Below are positions 8,495 through 16,572 of a DNA stretch of 64,000 bases, piece after piece. A model generated the notes under the pieces. The model ran no database searches. It worked only from the letters and a program-made list of their open reading frames with translations, and was not told where the DNA came from. Within the stretch, counting starts at the first letter, position 1. Every line of letters starts with the position of its first letter. The position numbers were made by a program, and so were the translations under genes. Origin of the DNA: Carboxylicivirga mesophila (GTDB taxonomy: Bacteria; Bacteroidota; Bacteroidia; Bacteroidales; Marinilabiliaceae); the NCBI RefSeq assembly GCF_018271975.1, contig NZ_JAGUCN010000015.1:1-64000 (forward strand), given 5' to 3'.

Positions 8495-9535
8495 ATGAAT
8501 CGTATAAAAAAACATATATCCCGTGTAATAGTATCTTTTCTGATTCTTTCAACTGGAGTTGTGCATAACGCAAGTGCTCAGAATGTATCTGTTTCAGCAG
8601 AAATGGATTCAACTGTCATATTTATTGGTGGGCAAATTGACCTGAAGTTACAGTTAAGTCAACCCGACAACATCGACTTGAGTTTTCCATTATTGACCGA
8701 TACTATTACAAAAAACATAGAAATTGTAAAAGCCGGACAATTGGATACTTTAAACCGTGATAACGGCCGCTATCTGATTGAGCAAAGCTTCAGGATTACA
8801 TCGTTTGACAGTGGTTTGCATTATATTCCTCCCATTGTTTTTGAGGAAGTCAGTCAGAAACTGGGTAAAGCGATACAAACCGAGCCCATGGCACTGATGG
8901 TATTTAATCCGTTTGATGAAGTAGATCCACAAAAGGGTATTGTAGATATTAAACAGCCCATGCAGGCCCCATTCCATCTGTCGGAATTGTATAAATACCT
9001 GCCATGGGTGCTGGGCATTATTCTGCTGGCTGGCATAGTTACATTTATTATACTCAGGTATTTTGGCAAAGAAGTGCCGGTTAAGATTTTTGCAAAACCT
9101 GCACCAGTGATTCCTCCCCATGTGAAGGCGCTTGAAGCTCTGGATAAAATTAAGCAGGAGAAGCTTTGGCAACACAATCGCATCAAAGAATATTACTCTG
9201 GTGTCTCCGACACATTGCGCCATTACATCGAAGAGCGCTTTGAAATAAGAGCCATGGAGCAAACTACCGATGAAATAATGAACTCATTCAAAGGCATTGA
9301 TTTCAGAGATGGTAAATCAATAGATAACCTTAGACAAATATTAATTACTTCGGATTTGGTGAAGTTTGCCAAGCATGAGCCTTTGCCAGATGAAAATGAC
9401 TTAAGCATGATCAATGCCTTCTTTTTTGTGAATCAAACTAAACTGGAAGAAATAAAGTCACTGGAAGAAGAGAAGGAAGCCATGCTTAATAAGGAAAATG
9501 AAGTGCTTAATGTATCAAACAGTAGTGAACAATGA
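8495..9535 (+). CDS. Bat-operon membrane protein of unknown function
   Basis: A 346-residue exported and membrane-anchored protein between DUF58 and BatA, where Bacteroidota bat operons usually carry an unnamed gene. It has a signal peptide (cleavage near ASA|Q, residue 28) and a periplasmic beta-rich domain (about 30-150) whose start resembles the BatD domain (VSAEMDSTVIFIGGQIDLKLQL). One membrane helix follows (about 168-187, PWVLGIILLAGIVTFIILRY). The cytoplasmic part (about 190-346) is helical, resembles the tail of BatD-like proteins and ends acidic. It starts immediately after the preceding stop and overlaps batA by 4 bp (ATGA). It probably links the cytoplasmic MoxR/DUF58 pair to periplasmic Bat proteins; this is inference. 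Confidence 0.85.
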   Translation: MNRIKKHISRVIVSFLILSTGVVHNASAQNVSVSAEMDSTVIFIGGQIDLKLQLSQPDNIDLSFPLLTDTITKNIEIVKAGQLDTLNRDNGRYLIEQSFRITSFDSGLHYIPPIVFEEVSQKLGKAIQTEPMALMVFNPFDEVDPQKGIVDIKQPMQAPFHLSELYKYLPWVLGIILLAGIVTFIILRYFGKEVPVKIFAKPAPVIPPHVKALEALDKIKQEKLWQHNRIKEYYSGVSDTLRHYIEERFEIRAMEQTTDEIMNSFKGIDFRDGKSIDNLRQILITSDLVKFAKHEPLPDENDLSMINAFFFVNQTKLEEIKSLEEEKEAMLNKENEVLNVSNSSEQ

Positions 9536-10527
9536 TGAATAATATAACATTTACACAACCCTACTTTTTTTGGTTACTGCTGATTGTACCTGCCTATATA
9601 GCCTGGTACGTTTGGAAGCAAAAGGGCATGCAGGCCTCGCTTAAAATCTCCACACTGAGAGGATTTGCAAAGGCCCCCACCTCCAATAAAGTATATTTGC
9701 GTCATTTGCTGTTTGCCTTTCGTGTCCTTAGCATCATTCTTTTAATCTTTGTTCTGGCTCGTCCGCAATCGAGCAACAGTTTCAGAAACGAGATTACTGA
9801 GGGGATTGACATTATGATGGCCCTGGACATATCAGGTAGTATGTTGGCTGAAGATTTTAAACCCAATCGCCTGGAAGCGGCCAAGGAGGTAGCTGCAGAA
9901 TTTATTAAAGGACGTCCGAATGATAAAATTGGATTGGTGATATATGCCGCTGAAAGTTTTACCCAGTGCCCGCTGACAACGGACCACAATGTACTCCAGA
10001 ACCTGTTTAGGGATATCAACATGGGTGATTTGGAGGACGGTACGGCTATTGGCATGGGATTGGCAACAGCTGTGCAGCGCATCAAAGATAGCGAAGCGAA
10101 AAGCAAGGTAATCATATTGGTGTCGGATGGTGAGAACAACCGTGGAGAAATTGCGCCAATGACGGCGGCTGAAATTGCAAAAACCTTTGGCATTAGAGTA
10201 TATACGATCGGTGTTGGTACCAACGGTATGGCGCCCTTCCCTATGCAAACCGTTTTTGGCAAACAATATCAGCAAATGGAAGTTAAGATCGATGAAGAGT
10301 TATTGCAAGGCATAGCTGATTTAACTGACGGCAGATATTTCAGAGCAACCGACAAGCAAAAACTAGATGAAATATACAAGGAGATTGACCTATTGGAGAA
10401 GACAAGAATAGAAGTACGCGAGTATACAAAACGCAAAGAGGAATACTGGTGGTTCGCAGCCTTTGCCGGTCTATTTCTTTTGCTGGAGATATTTATGCGT
10501 AGCACCGTTTTCAGAAATCTACCTTAA
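9532..10527 (+). CDS. batA: BatA: membrane-anchored von Willebrand A protein
   Basis: A 331-residue VWA protein with two N-terminal membrane helices (about 9-26 and 56-77), a VWA domain with the MIDAS motif DISGS at residues 99-103 plus its conserved Thr and Asp (TAIGMG, VSDGENN), and a C-terminal membrane helix near 305-325. This topology is diagnostic of BatA/BatB, first described as part of the Bacteroides aerotolerance operon. Later work in other phyla ties Bat proteins to envelope stress rather than to oxygen itself, so the exact function is open. Its ATG overlaps the previous stop codon; batB follows after 72 bp. Confidence 0.94.
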   Translation: MMNNITFTQPYFFWLLLIVPAYIAWYVWKQKGMQASLKISTLRGFAKAPTSNKVYLRHLLFAFRVLSIILLIFVLARPQSSNSFRNEITEGIDIMMALDISGSMLAEDFKPNRLEAAKEVAAEFIKGRPNDKIGLVIYAAESFTQCPLTTDHNVLQNLFRDINMGDLEDGTAIGMGLATAVQRIKDSEAKSKVIILVSDGENNRGEIAPMTAAEIAKTFGIRVYTIGVGTNGMAPFPMQTVFGKQYQQMEVKIDEELLQGIADLTDGRYFRATDKQKLDEIYKEIDLLEKTRIEVREYTKRKEEYWWFAAFAGLFLLLEIFMRSTVFRNLP

Positions 10528-10599
10528 TAATTAAACAAGCAACAGCCTCAATAATTAATTTATTCAGGCGCCACTAACGACTGTAAAGAACAAGATAAA

Positions 10600-11649
10600 A
10601 TGAATATATTCAGATTTGAACATCCGGATGCGCTCTATTTACTCTTGCTGATTCCTGCCTTGGCCTTTATCCATTTGTATCTGGCTAAACGACGCAGAAA
10701 GGCACTAGAGGAATTTGGTAATGTAGAGCTACTTAATGATCTGATGCCAAATGTGTCCTTTAAGCGTCCTACGGTTAAGTTTTATATTCTGCTGCTGGCC
10801 TTCATTCTGCTCATCATAACCATTGCAGGACCACAGTATGGTAGTAAACTGCAAACTGTCAAACGAAAAGGTATTGAATTGATTGTAGCCCTGGATGTGT
10901 CCAATAGTATGATGGCACAGGATATAGAGCCCAATCGACTGGAGCGGGCTAAAAGAGCGATATCCCGACTCATTGATAAACTGCAGAACGACAGAGTTGG
11001 TTTTATTGTCTTTGCTGGGGAGGCATACGTTCAATTACCAATCACCACAGACTATGCATCAGCGAAGATGTTTCTGAATTCTATAAACACTAATGTAGTT
11101 GGTACACAAGGTACCGCCATTGGCGCCGCCATCAATAAAGGTATCAGCTCGTTTACAACTCAGGAAGACATCAACAGAGCCATCATTGTAATAACCGATG
11201 GTGAGAACCACGAGGATGATCCTTTAGCAGCTGCTAAAATGGCGGCCGATAAAGGCATAAAAATCTATACCGTTGGGATGGGTTTACCTAAGGGAGCACC
11301 TATACCTGTGGCTGAAGGGCGCAGTAACGACTTTATGAAAGACAAAGATGGTAATGTGGTCATTTCAAAACTGGATGAAGAAACACTTCAAAAAGTAGCC
11401 ATCACAGGCAATGGGGCATATATTCCCGCCAATAATATTCGCAATGGCATTAACAACCTGGTAGATGAATTGAGCCAGTTAGAAAAATCCGAACTGGAAG
11501 CCAAGGTGTATACCGATTATGACGATCAGTTTCAGTATTTCGCCGCCTTTGCCTTACTACTGATTATTCTCGAATTTATTATTCTAGAAAGGAAGAACAG
11601 ACGTTTAAAGCACATCAATATATTTGAGGTAAAAGATAACAAAGAGTAA
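10600..11649 (+). CDS. batB: BatB: membrane-anchored von Willebrand A protein
   Basis: A 349-residue paralogue of BatA with the same layout: N-terminal helices (about 8-28 and 60-77), a VWA domain with MIDAS DVSNS at residues 99-103, GTAIGAA and ITDGENHEDD, and a C-terminal membrane helix near 312-330. The MIDAS has Asn in place of the Gly of BatA, which keeps the metal-binding Asp-x-Ser-x-Ser. BatA and BatB probably form a hetero-complex at the inner membrane with their VWA domains in the same compartment. The batC start lies 12 bp downstream. Confidence 0.94.
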   Translation: MNIFRFEHPDALYLLLLIPALAFIHLYLAKRRRKALEEFGNVELLNDLMPNVSFKRPTVKFYILLLAFILLIITIAGPQYGSKLQTVKRKGIELIVALDVSNSMMAQDIEPNRLERAKRAISRLIDKLQNDRVGFIVFAGEAYVQLPITTDYASAKMFLNSINTNVVGTQGTAIGAAINKGISSFTTQEDINRAIIVITDGENHEDDPLAAAKMAADKGIKIYTVGMGLPKGAPIPVAEGRSNDFMKDKDGNVVISKLDEETLQKVAITGNGAYIPANNIRNGINNLVDELSQLEKSELEAKVYTDYDDQFQYFAAFALLLIILEFIILERKNRRLKHINIFEVKDNKE

Positions 11650-11661
11650 AGATTAACGGGT

Positions 11662-12411
11662 ATGATGAATTTAAAATATATCACATTAATAGCTATTCTG
11701 CTTCTTGGGGTCTTTAACCTGAAGGCGCAGGATGAGCGCAAGTTTATCAGAAGTGGTAACTCTCACTTTGCCGACTCGGCCTTTCTCGAATCGGAAATTG
11801 AATACCGCAAAGCACTTGATAAAACAGATAATTCCTTCGAAGCCCAATTTAATTTGGGTGATGCATTATATAAGCAGGAAAAATTTAATGAAGCATTGGA
11901 CCAGTTTCAGATTTTAGCAGGTACCGAGCAAGCGCCTGAAAAACTGGCACAGGTGTACCACAACATGGGTAACAGCTATTTTGCCATGCAAAAACTGCAG
12001 GAAAGCCTGGAAGCATATAAAAATGCGTTGCGCAACAACCCTGAGGACCATGATAGCCGCTACAACCTGATTGCCGTTCAGAAGTTACTGGATCAACAGC
12101 AGCAAAACCAAGATCAGCAAGACCAACAGGACCAGCAGGACCAACAACAGCAGCAAGATCAACAACAGGAACAACAGCAACAGCAGCAGGATCAACAACA
12201 AGACCAGCAGCAACAAGATCAACAGAATCAACAACAGCAGGATCAACAGCAGCAGCAAAACCAGCAGCAACAGCAGCAGCCTTCTGAGCAGATGTCGAAA
12301 GAGGATGCACAGCGTTTACTCAATGCCATCCAGCAGGATGAAAATGAATTGCAAAAAAAACTGCGTAAAGCCAAAGCTGGACAACGAACAAAAACAGAAA
12401 AAAATTGGTAG
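11662..12411 (+). CDS. batC: BatC: TPR protein with Gln/Asp-rich tract
   Basis: A 249-residue exported protein. The signal peptide ends near LKAQ (residue 22) and is followed by about three tetratricopeptide repeats (residues 24-145; ALYKQEKFNEAL and YFAMQKLQESLEAYKNAL are typical). Residues about 149-208 are almost purely Gln with interspersed Asp, Asn and Glu, coded by runs of CAG, CAA, GAT and GAC. A short basic and charged tail closes the protein. In BatC of other Bacteroidota the TPR part is thought to scaffold the Bat complex, and a low-complexity tail is common there. The repetitive tract is a likely site of length variation. Confidence 0.92.
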   Translation: MMNLKYITLIAILLLGVFNLKAQDERKFIRSGNSHFADSAFLESEIEYRKALDKTDNSFEAQFNLGDALYKQEKFNEALDQFQILAGTEQAPEKLAQVYHNMGNSYFAMQKLQESLEAYKNALRNNPEDHDSRYNLIAVQKLLDQQQQNQDQQDQQDQQDQQQQQDQQQEQQQQQQDQQQDQQQQDQQNQQQQDQQQQQNQQQQQQPSEQMSKEDAQRLLNAIQQDENELQKKLRKAKAGQRTKTEKNW

Positions 12412-12443
12412 AAGTACTATTTTTGCACAAAACACTCTAAAAT

Positions 12444-14264
12444 ATGCGACTCACAATTCTTTCCATAGTACTATTCATCACTGCCTGCATTTCTGCCAAC
12501 GCGCAGGAAATAAGCTTTACAGCCCGTGCACAGTCAGCAGTAGTAGTTGGAGATAAGTTTCAATTAGTTTATACACTTAACAAAGAAGGCAGTGATATAC
12601 GCCTCCCCTCATTACAGGATTTCCAGATATTGATGGGCCCCAGCACTACTTATTCTACCAGCACTTCCATTATCAATGGTAAGGTATCGCGCGAAACAAC
12701 GTATACCTATACATTTATTTTAAAAGCACTGAAAGAAGGCCAGTTTACCATTCCTTCGGCTACCATTAAAGTAGATGATGAAAAGGTGAGCTCCAATGCT
12801 GTTAGCATTAAGGTGGTGAAAGGTGATGCGCAAGCTCAACAAGACAATCAAAGTAGTGCAACTGCTGGCTCAGCACCTTCCGATGATGACCTGTTTATTA
12901 CGGTTACGCCATCGAAGAAAAACCTGTACCAGGGGGAAGCAATGGTGTTAACCACTAAAATTTTTACCAAAGTACAGCTCGAAGGCCTATCGGACATCAA
13001 GCAGCCTGAGTTGGCCTCATTTATTACACAAACACTTAAAGATCAGGATGGCATTAAGTGGACCATGGAAAATATCAATGGTAAAACCTATAATGTGGGC
13101 ACCTATGAACAAAAGCTATTGTTTCCGCAGAAATCAGGTAAATTAACCATTGAACCAACCGAGATAGAGTTTATGGTGCGTCAGCGAGTAGCACGCAGTC
13201 GTTCACGCAGTATTTTTGACGACTTCTTCGAGTCAAATTACAGAACCGTCAAAAAAAGAGTCAAATCCAAACCTATAGCGATTAATGTAAAACCTTTGCC
13301 ATCTGGAAGACCTGCCGGTTATTCGGGCGGTGTTGGGCAGTTGAGCATGCAGGCCAGTGTTAACAAAAATGATGTGGCCGTAAACGATGGTATCACGCTC
13401 AAAGTCGTCATAAGCGGTACCGGTAATCACAAGTTTATAGAAGATCCGGCGATTCAGTTTCCGGCTGATTTTGATGATTTCGATGCAAAAGTATCAAACA
13501 GCATTAGTAATACAGCCCGCGGTATGAAAGGATCAAAAACCTATGAATACCTGATGATACCGCGTCATGCCGGCACCTTTACAATACCATCCATCCAGTT
13601 TGCCTACTTTGATCCGGCCAAAGGCCAATATCAGTCAATGGAATCGGGCCCAATCAGTATTAATGTGGCCAAAGGAGAAGGTGATGAAACAAGCACTTCG
13701 GGTGTTGTAAGATCCAATGTGACGAAAGAGAATGTGAAGTTCATCGGCAAGGATATCCGATTTATTAAAACCGGCAAAACACAACTAAAACCAACTGGCA
13801 CATTCTTTATCGGAAGCCTCACGTATTACCTGGCTTTATTGATACCATTATCATTATTTGTGTTGCTGTTTATCATTAACCAGAAGCGTTTAAAGGAGAA
13901 TGCCAATGCCTCGTTAATGAAAACAAAGAAAGCCAACAAAATAGCTAAGAAACGCCTGAAAAAGTCGGCACATTTCCTTAAAACAGGTGAAAAAGAAGCC
14001 TTCTACGAAGAGGTGCTTCGTGCACTTTGGGGTTATTTAAGCGACAAATTAACCCTGCCATTAAGCGAATTGTCGAAAGATAATGCTGGTGAATTACTTC
14101 AGCAATCCAATGTTTCGGACGAGGTCATTTCTGATATGATGAATATTCTGGATACCTGCGAATTTGCTCGCTATGCACCAGCTTCAGGCACTGGAGAAAT
14201 GGATAAGCTTTACAAACATACAATTGCAACTATCAGCCAGCTCGAAAACCAAATAAAACGTTAA
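12444..14264 (+). CDS. batD: BatD: aerotolerance-operon membrane protein
   Basis: A 606-residue BatD with a signal peptide (about residues 1-20, SANAQ), long tandem beta domains (about 22-430) beginning with the BatD hallmark FTARAQSAVVVGDKFQLVYT, one membrane helix (about 453-478) and a cytoplasmic helical tail. A Ser/Ala/Asp-rich linker lies near 128-145, and an Arg/Ser-rich patch (RVARSRSRS) near 248-256. The protein would present a large periplasmic module next to BatA and BatB. It lies 32 bp after batC and its TAA shares a base with the batE ATG (TAATG). Confidence 0.93.
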   Translation: MRLTILSIVLFITACISANAQEISFTARAQSAVVVGDKFQLVYTLNKEGSDIRLPSLQDFQILMGPSTTYSTSTSIINGKVSRETTYTYTFILKALKEGQFTIPSATIKVDDEKVSSNAVSIKVVKGDAQAQQDNQSSATAGSAPSDDDLFITVTPSKKNLYQGEAMVLTTKIFTKVQLEGLSDIKQPELASFITQTLKDQDGIKWTMENINGKTYNVGTYEQKLLFPQKSGKLTIEPTEIEFMVRQRVARSRSRSIFDDFFESNYRTVKKRVKSKPIAINVKPLPSGRPAGYSGGVGQLSMQASVNKNDVAVNDGITLKVVISGTGNHKFIEDPAIQFPADFDDFDAKVSNSISNTARGMKGSKTYEYLMIPRHAGTFTIPSIQFAYFDPAKGQYQSMESGPISINVAKGEGDETSTSGVVRSNVTKENVKFIGKDIRFIKTGKTQLKPTGTFFIGSLTYYLALLIPLSLFVLLFIINQKRLKENANASLMKTKKANKIAKKRLKKSAHFLKTGEKEAFYEEVLRALWGYLSDKLTLPLSELSKDNAGELLQQSNVSDEVISDMMNILDTCEFARYAPASGTGEMDKLYKHTIATISQLENQIKR

Positions 14265-15016
14265 TGATGAAGCAATTAATTATACTATTCGTTTTTTGCC
14301 TTGCTACAGTAATAGCTAAAGGCCAGGACGACCGTTTTGAAGAAGGCAACATGCAATACAGTAATGGCGACTTTCAATCGGCCATTGATACATACAAAGG
14401 TATTTTATCCACTGGTGTAGAAAGCGGTGCCTTGTATTTTAACCTCGGTAATGCCTTTTATAAAAATGGTGAATTAGCCAGCGCCATTCTTAACTATGAA
14501 CGTGCTTTGCTGTTAAAACCACACGACAAGGACATCAAGTATAACCTGGAGCTGGCCTACTCACAAACCACAGATAAGATAGAGTCGGTTGATGAGTTCT
14601 TTTTAAGCAAGTGGGTGGCAGATTTCAGGAATAAAACAACATCAGACACCTGGGCCTTTATTGGCCTGGCTTGTTTTATCCTGACCCTGGTTATGGCTGC
14701 CCTTTTCTTCTTTTCAAATTCGGTATTGCTGAAGAAAGCTGGGTTTTACCTGGGAGTTGGTTTACTATTGGGCACATTTGTCACCTTATCATTTAGTTAT
14801 CGTCAGAAAACGAAACTGGTGGTGCGCAACCATGCTATTGTATTCAGCCCTTCACTTACTGTTAAAAGTTCACCAGATGCCAGTGGTACTGAAATATTTA
14901 TTTTACACGAAGGTACTAAAGTAGAGATTATCAGCACCCTTGGGCAATGGAAAGAAATACAGATTGCTGATGGTACTGTTGGTTGGGTTGAAGAAAGCTC
15001 AATCACTGTGATCTGA
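14264..15016 (+). CDS. batE: BatE: TPR plus SH3-like membrane protein
   Basis: A 250-residue protein with a signal peptide (residues 1-20), two TPR units (about 22-100; LYFNLGNAFYKNGELASAIL), two membrane helices (about 128-145 and 155-175) and a C-terminal bacterial SH3-like domain (about 185-250; LTVKSSPDASGTEIFILHEG and VGWVEES). TPR plus SH3b is the standard BatE layout. It ends the operon with a 1-bp overlap with batD, followed by a strong terminator at 15035. Its predicted role is peptidoglycan or protein binding at the envelope; no direct evidence is visible. Confidence 0.92.
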   Translation: MMKQLIILFVFCLATVIAKGQDDRFEEGNMQYSNGDFQSAIDTYKGILSTGVESGALYFNLGNAFYKNGELASAILNYERALLLKPHDKDIKYNLELAYSQTTDKIESVDEFFLSKWVADFRNKTTSDTWAFIGLACFILTLVMAALFFFSNSVLLKKAGFYLGVGLLLGTFVTLSFSYRQKTKLVVRNHAIVFSPSLTVKSSPDASGTEIFILHEGTKVEIISTLGQWKEIQIADGTVGWVEESSITVI

Positions 15017-15034
15017 AGCAAGTTTTTACCGCAT

Positions 15035-15071
15035 AAAAAAAGCTCCCTGTCCGTTGACAAGGAGCTTTTTT
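15035..15071 (+). terminator. Terminator of the bat operon
   Basis: AAAAAAGCTCC pairs with GGAGCTTTTTT, with an inner TGTC/GACA helix and a CGTT loop. A T-run ends the hairpin on the plus strand. It lies 19 bp after the batE stop. Confidence 0.9.
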
Positions 15072-15369
15072 ATTATAAACACCCAAACTACTGATTGGCT
15101 CATCTTCATTATTATTCTGAAGCGCCAATCAAATATATCTTATATATCATCTTGATTAGCTATCAAGTATTTGTCAATCACATACCATGCATATATCAAA
15201 GTTATGGCTGCACCAATTATTTCTATCGCAATCATTACTGTTATTTGACTATCACTGTTTCAATTGCCTTGCCAAAAATTGCATTACACTGTATTTGTGT
15301 ACTTTAACGAAATACCAACACATAACACTATCCATATATTGGAATTGTATGTATTTTATGGAAAAACAA
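15072..15369. other. Non-coding gap between convergent genes
   Basis: About 300 bp between the bat terminator and the terminator of the convergent charged-protein gene. It holds no conserved gene that I recognise. A 31-codon hydrophobic minus-strand frame (15140-15235) is discussed as a low-weight finding. Confidence 0.4.
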
Positions 15370-15403
15370 AGCGGTCATCCGTCTCTCAAGAGGAATGACC
15401 GCT
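15370..15403 (-). terminator. Terminator of the charged exported-protein gene
   Basis: AGCGGTCAT pairs with ATGACCGCT (extended by CC/GG with a bulge), with a T-rich tail on the minus strand. It starts 25 bp after the stop codon at 15428. Confidence 0.85.
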
Positions 15404-15427
15404 CATACTTTAGTTTATGGTTGCTAT

Positions 15428-16378
15428 CTATAAGATGATTTTTCTACCAAAAAGTTGATTGTTCTTAGATAGAATCAAGTAGTAAGGTGCCTCTTCCTTT
15501 TTTAAGTCCAATTCTTCTTTTAAAGGTCCAGCCTTAATATCCGCCTTTTCCTTCACCTTATCACCTTCCTGATTAAATAACTCAAGCAGGTAATCACCAT
15601 CTGGTAATTCACATTCAATGTGCATTAATGTCTGAAGCTTTTCATTCTCCATAATTTTTTCAATTTTCACTTTCACATCTTTCAGATCTAAAGGCTCAGA
15701 AGTCAACTTTTTTGACGAAATGCCTAATTTCTTTAAAAATGGGATGTCTTCCATAGGAATAGACTCCACTTTGACAGTCATGTGGTGCGTATGCTTTTCT
15801 TTCCAGTGCATGGGCATCTTTTCATCATCCGTGGCAATTACAATTGTTTTAACTCCAGATTCCCCATCTACCTCACAATCAATCTCTTTTTGAATAATCT
15901 TTACAACGTCGCCATCCTCACTTATAAACTCATTAATATCAAAATCTCCTTCTTTCTCTCTCAAAAACATGATATGATTTCGGTGCATTTCTTCCATATT
16001 CTCCAGCTCAATGCCCTTTTCTTTCAGCATTTTCTCAATTTCGATATGCATCTTTTCCATATCTCCATCAAATTCAAAATGAAAATCATTTAGCGAATCC
16101 ATGGTAAAAGCCATCACCTTCATATGTTTGTTAATCTCTTCCCTGTTAGCACCCATGATGCTGTCCATATTAATCACTGTTGTCTCGCCACCCGATTGTA
16201 TTACAAATACATCATGCGTAAAAGTAGTATCCATGTCAACCACCTTCTTACCATCGCTGCCCACCACTTTTACTTTGACCCGGTTCTCCTTTTTTGTTTG
16301 TGCTGTCGCCTGATAGCTTACACCGCCAATAAGCAGTCCAATCAGGGCTAACCATAGAGCATTCTTTCGTTTTTTCAT
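15428..16378 (-). CDS. Exported highly charged protein, unknown function
   Basis: A 316-residue protein when started at 16378. That ATG gives a clean signal peptide (MKKRKNALWLALIGLL, cleavage near ATAQ). An ATG at 16417 would add 13 residues without signal character. The mature part is unusually rich in Glu, Lys, Asp, Met and His, with an extended helical segment around residues 85-150 (mature region MEKMHIEIEKMLKEKGIELE). The C-terminal 70 residues (DGDYLLELFNQEGDKVKEK ... YYLILSKNNQLFGRKIIL) resemble a beta-sandwich sorting-type domain, but lack enough of the type IX signal for a firm call. It is transcribed divergently from the sensor kinase-regulator pair, which suggests it is that system's target. 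Histidine and Met content hints at metal or envelope-stress binding, but this is speculative. Confidence 0.75.
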   Translation of the reverse strand: MKKRKNALWLALIGLLIGGVSYQATAQTKKENRVKVKVVGSDGKKVVDMDTTFTHDVFVIQSGGETTVINMDSIMGANREEINKHMKVMAFTMDSLNDFHFEFDGDMEKMHIEIEKMLKEKGIELENMEEMHRNHIMFLREKEGDFDINEFISEDGDVVKIIQKEIDCEVDGESGVKTIVIATDDEKMPMHWKEKHTHHMTVKVESIPMEDIPFLKKLGISSKKLTSEPLDLKDVKVKIEKIMENEKLQTLMHIECELPDGDYLLELFNQEGDKVKEKADIKAGPLKEELDLKKEEAPYYLILSKNNQLFGRKIIL

Positions 16379-16450
16379 AGCTTCCGCGTTATTCGTTAGT
16401 ATTATTTTCTGAATCATTTTAATAATTCACTCTGTACACTTATTCAATGT

Positions 16451-16458
16451 CAAATGTA
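16451..16458 (-). promoter_or_regulatory. -7 box of the charged exported-protein gene
   Basis: TACATTTG on the minus strand matches TAnnTTTG. Transcription would start near 16444, about 65 nt before the chosen start codon. The -33 position falls at about 16478-16481, at the edge of the GTTAA repeat array. Confidence 0.55.
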
Positions 16459-16478
16459 TGAATGAACTGATTATATGC

Positions 16479-16521
16479 GGGTTAAGGCGCGGTTAAAAAG
16501 AGTTAAGGAAAGGTTAATGTA
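16479..16521. promoter_or_regulatory. Four phased GTTAA repeats, candidate OmpR-family operator
   Basis: GTTAA starts at 16481, 16492, 16502 and 16513, giving spacings of 11, 10 and 11 bp, that is one helical turn each. Three of the four are preceded by G (GGTTAA). OmpR/PhoB-type winged-helix regulators bind tandem direct repeats with this period, and such a regulator is encoded 1.7 kb away in the divergent operon. The array lies between the two divergent start codons and just upstream of the -33 position for the minus-strand gene. Binding by the adjacent regulator is inference. Confidence 0.55.
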
Positions 16522-16572
16522 TAAGTACACTTTTACTCAAACACTTATCTTTACACTATAATTAAGTCATTT

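Noticed and set aside
9702-10262. 186-codon minus-strand frame opposite batA
   Set aside because: It lies wholly within a well conserved VWA gene and shows no domain; a shadow frame.
12085-12310. Long minus-strand frames rich in Leu or Ala/Val opposite batC
   Set aside because: They are the antisense reading of the CAG/CAA repeat tract and have no promoter, signal or homology; the plus-strand TPR protein is clearly the real gene.
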